From Candidatus Martarchaeota archaeon (lineage in GTDB: Archaea > Micrarchaeota > Micrarchaeia > Micrarchaeales > CABMGC01): a DNA stretch of 14,700 bases. The stretch spans positions 1-14,700 of the forward strand of contig JAMCSO010000047.1 of NCBI GenBank assembly GCA_023379075.1. Direction: 5' to 3'. The notes beneath the pieces were generated by a model that ran no database searches, had not been told where the DNA came from, and saw only the letters and a list, made by a program, of their open reading frames with translations. Shown one piece after another: positions 13,866 to 14,700 of the stretch. A program made the translations under genes and the position numbers. The first letter of the stretch is position 1, and each line of letters opens with the position of its first letter.

Positions 13866-14700
13866 ATGGGAATTACTTTTGTAGGTAGAGCACCAGGCAG
13901 CATGCTCTGGCTCGGCGAGTATGCTTTTTTGGAGAAGGGATCGACAGGTCTTGCCACCTCACTCAGCACATCCTCAGAGACTGAGATTGAGATACTAGAT
14001 GACGATTCTATAGAAATAAGCATGCCGGATCTCGGAGCAAGCGCTTCTGGTTGGATAGACCTGAAGGATGGAACAATAGATATAGAAGAAGACAAGGACC
14101 TTCTTGTTGTTGAGAACGCAGCAGAGACAGCGACAAGATATCTCTCTGCTGCAGGAGTCAGGGTCTCGGGATTATCCATACGTACGAGAAATGCAAGTGG
14201 AAAGGACAGCAATGCAAAGAATGTAGTTAATCCAAGAGATGGGGCATCATCCACAGTATCAGTCATAGGCAGCATACTTGGGGCGTTTGGAGCGGATATA
14301 GAGGAGAACGGAGTCTTGCACAAGCTTTCCCATATATCGTACGCGATATCAACAGGGATAGTCGGCCAGGGGGCCGATATAGCAGCATCAACCTTTGGGA
14401 GTGTGGTGTACAAGAAGCACTCAGACAAATTTGTAGAGAAATTCATTGATGGTTATGATAATGAAGAGCTGCTTGAATCTGTGGTAAGCCGATGGGATTT
14501 TGAGGTTGAAAGATTCGAGATGCCGGAAGCATTCAGGCTGATAGCTGGCGAATTGACAGGCAGCAGGGAAGACCTTGAGAAATATTGCAAGAACATATTT
14601 GAGTTCAGAAACAGGGAGAGCGAGACTTATGAAAGTATGATAAATGAGATCAATTCTGAGAACCTCAAGGCAATAGACGCTATGAAGCTTGTAAAGAAAG
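13866..14700 (+). CDS. GHMP kinase, probably phosphomevalonate kinase (3' end beyond window)
   Basis: The first 278 codons of a kinase that runs off the window. The N-terminal motif RAPGSMLWLGEYAFLEKG (8-25) matches the start of archaeal phosphomevalonate kinases (APxKxLWxGxYSVL type). The ATP-binding motif is seen at 122-136 (NPRDGASSTVSVIGS), where the family usually has a GLGSSA-like loop; here the first Gly-Leu pair is replaced by Asp-Gly. The segment GQGADIAASTFGSVVYKK (167-184) carries the putative catalytic Asp171. In the mevalonate pathway this enzyme phosphorylates mevalonate 5-phosphate for isoprenoid lipid synthesis. A related GHMP enzyme (mevalonate kinase or a decarboxylase) is the alternative. 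ATG 13866 fits a leaderless promoter. Confidence 0.78.
   Translation, partial: MGITFVGRAPGSMLWLGEYAFLEKGSTGLATSLSTSSETEIEILDDDSIEISMPDLGASASGWIDLKDGTIDIEEDKDLLVVENAAETATRYLSAAGVRVSGLSIRTRNASGKDSNAKNVVNPRDGASSTVSVIGSILGAFGADIEENGVLHKLSHISYAISTGIVGQGADIAASTFGSVVYKKHSDKFVEKFIDGYDNEELLESVVSRWDFEVERFEMPEAFRLIAGELTGSREDLEKYCKNIFEFRNRESETYESMINEINSENLKAIDAMKLVKK

Noticed and set aside
13805..14446. 213-codon open frame on the minus strand
   Set aside because: It lies fully antisense to the start of a well-supported GHMP kinase, has no family resemblance, and would need transcription against the kinase promoter.

Overview
The window is archaeal. It carries an archaeal-type ribosomal protein cluster (L19e, L32e, S4e, an S17 with an N-terminal Cys pair, and a zinc-ribbon S14), the RNase P subunit Rpp29, a DUF373 membrane protein, an intron-containing tRNA-Ser without an encoded CCA, TATA-type promoters, and the start of a GHMP-type (mevalonate pathway) kinase. 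Compact gene packing, ATA/AGA-rich codon use and short proteins would fit a small-genome lineage such as Micrarchaeota or other DPANN archaea, but that placement is inference; no rRNA is present to confirm it.

Layout. (1) 1-4379, minus strand: an uninterrupted ribosomal operon read from right to left: rnp1, rps17, rpl14, rpl24, rps4e, rpl5, rps14 (short, non-ATG start), rps8, rpl6, rpl32e, rpl19e. It starts from a promoter that looks leaderless in front of rnp1; the usual upstream genes (L29, S3, L22) are not here. The last gene, rpl19e, is cut short by 25 bases identical to part of rpl6, which looks like an assembly artefact at a contig end. (2) 4522-5772, minus: a DUF373 membrane protein, divergent from (3) a tRNA-Ser(UGA) with a 42-nt intron (5842-5966), followed by a small four-helix membrane protein of unknown function (6040-6537) and about 336 bp of non-coding DNA. 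(4) 6874-13761, plus: a tight cluster that is the most interesting part of the window. It holds a membrane-anchored winged-helix DNA-binding protein with a large N-glycosylation-prone ectodomain; a MacB/LolD-type ABC ATPase; a secreted, C-terminally anchored COG1361-like protein; a MacB/FtsX-type permease; a second membrane-anchored protein whose ectodomain is homologous to that of the regulator along its whole length; and a 66-residue two-helix membrane protein. (5) 13866-end, plus: the first 278 codons of a GHMP kinase resembling phosphomevalonate kinase.

Working together (inference): cluster 4 reads as a self-regulated cell-surface transport or surveillance module. An ABC pump (ATPase plus permease) works with an outward-facing Ig-like partner. 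The regulator's ectodomain, a paralogue of the structural protein 12096-13550, would sense the same ligand or surface state and signal through one membrane helix to its own DNA-binding domain. The permease reading frame is broken by a single in-frame TGA at 10772, exactly where the first membrane helix should begin; this is a nonsense mutation, a sequencing error, or a translational stop-restart.
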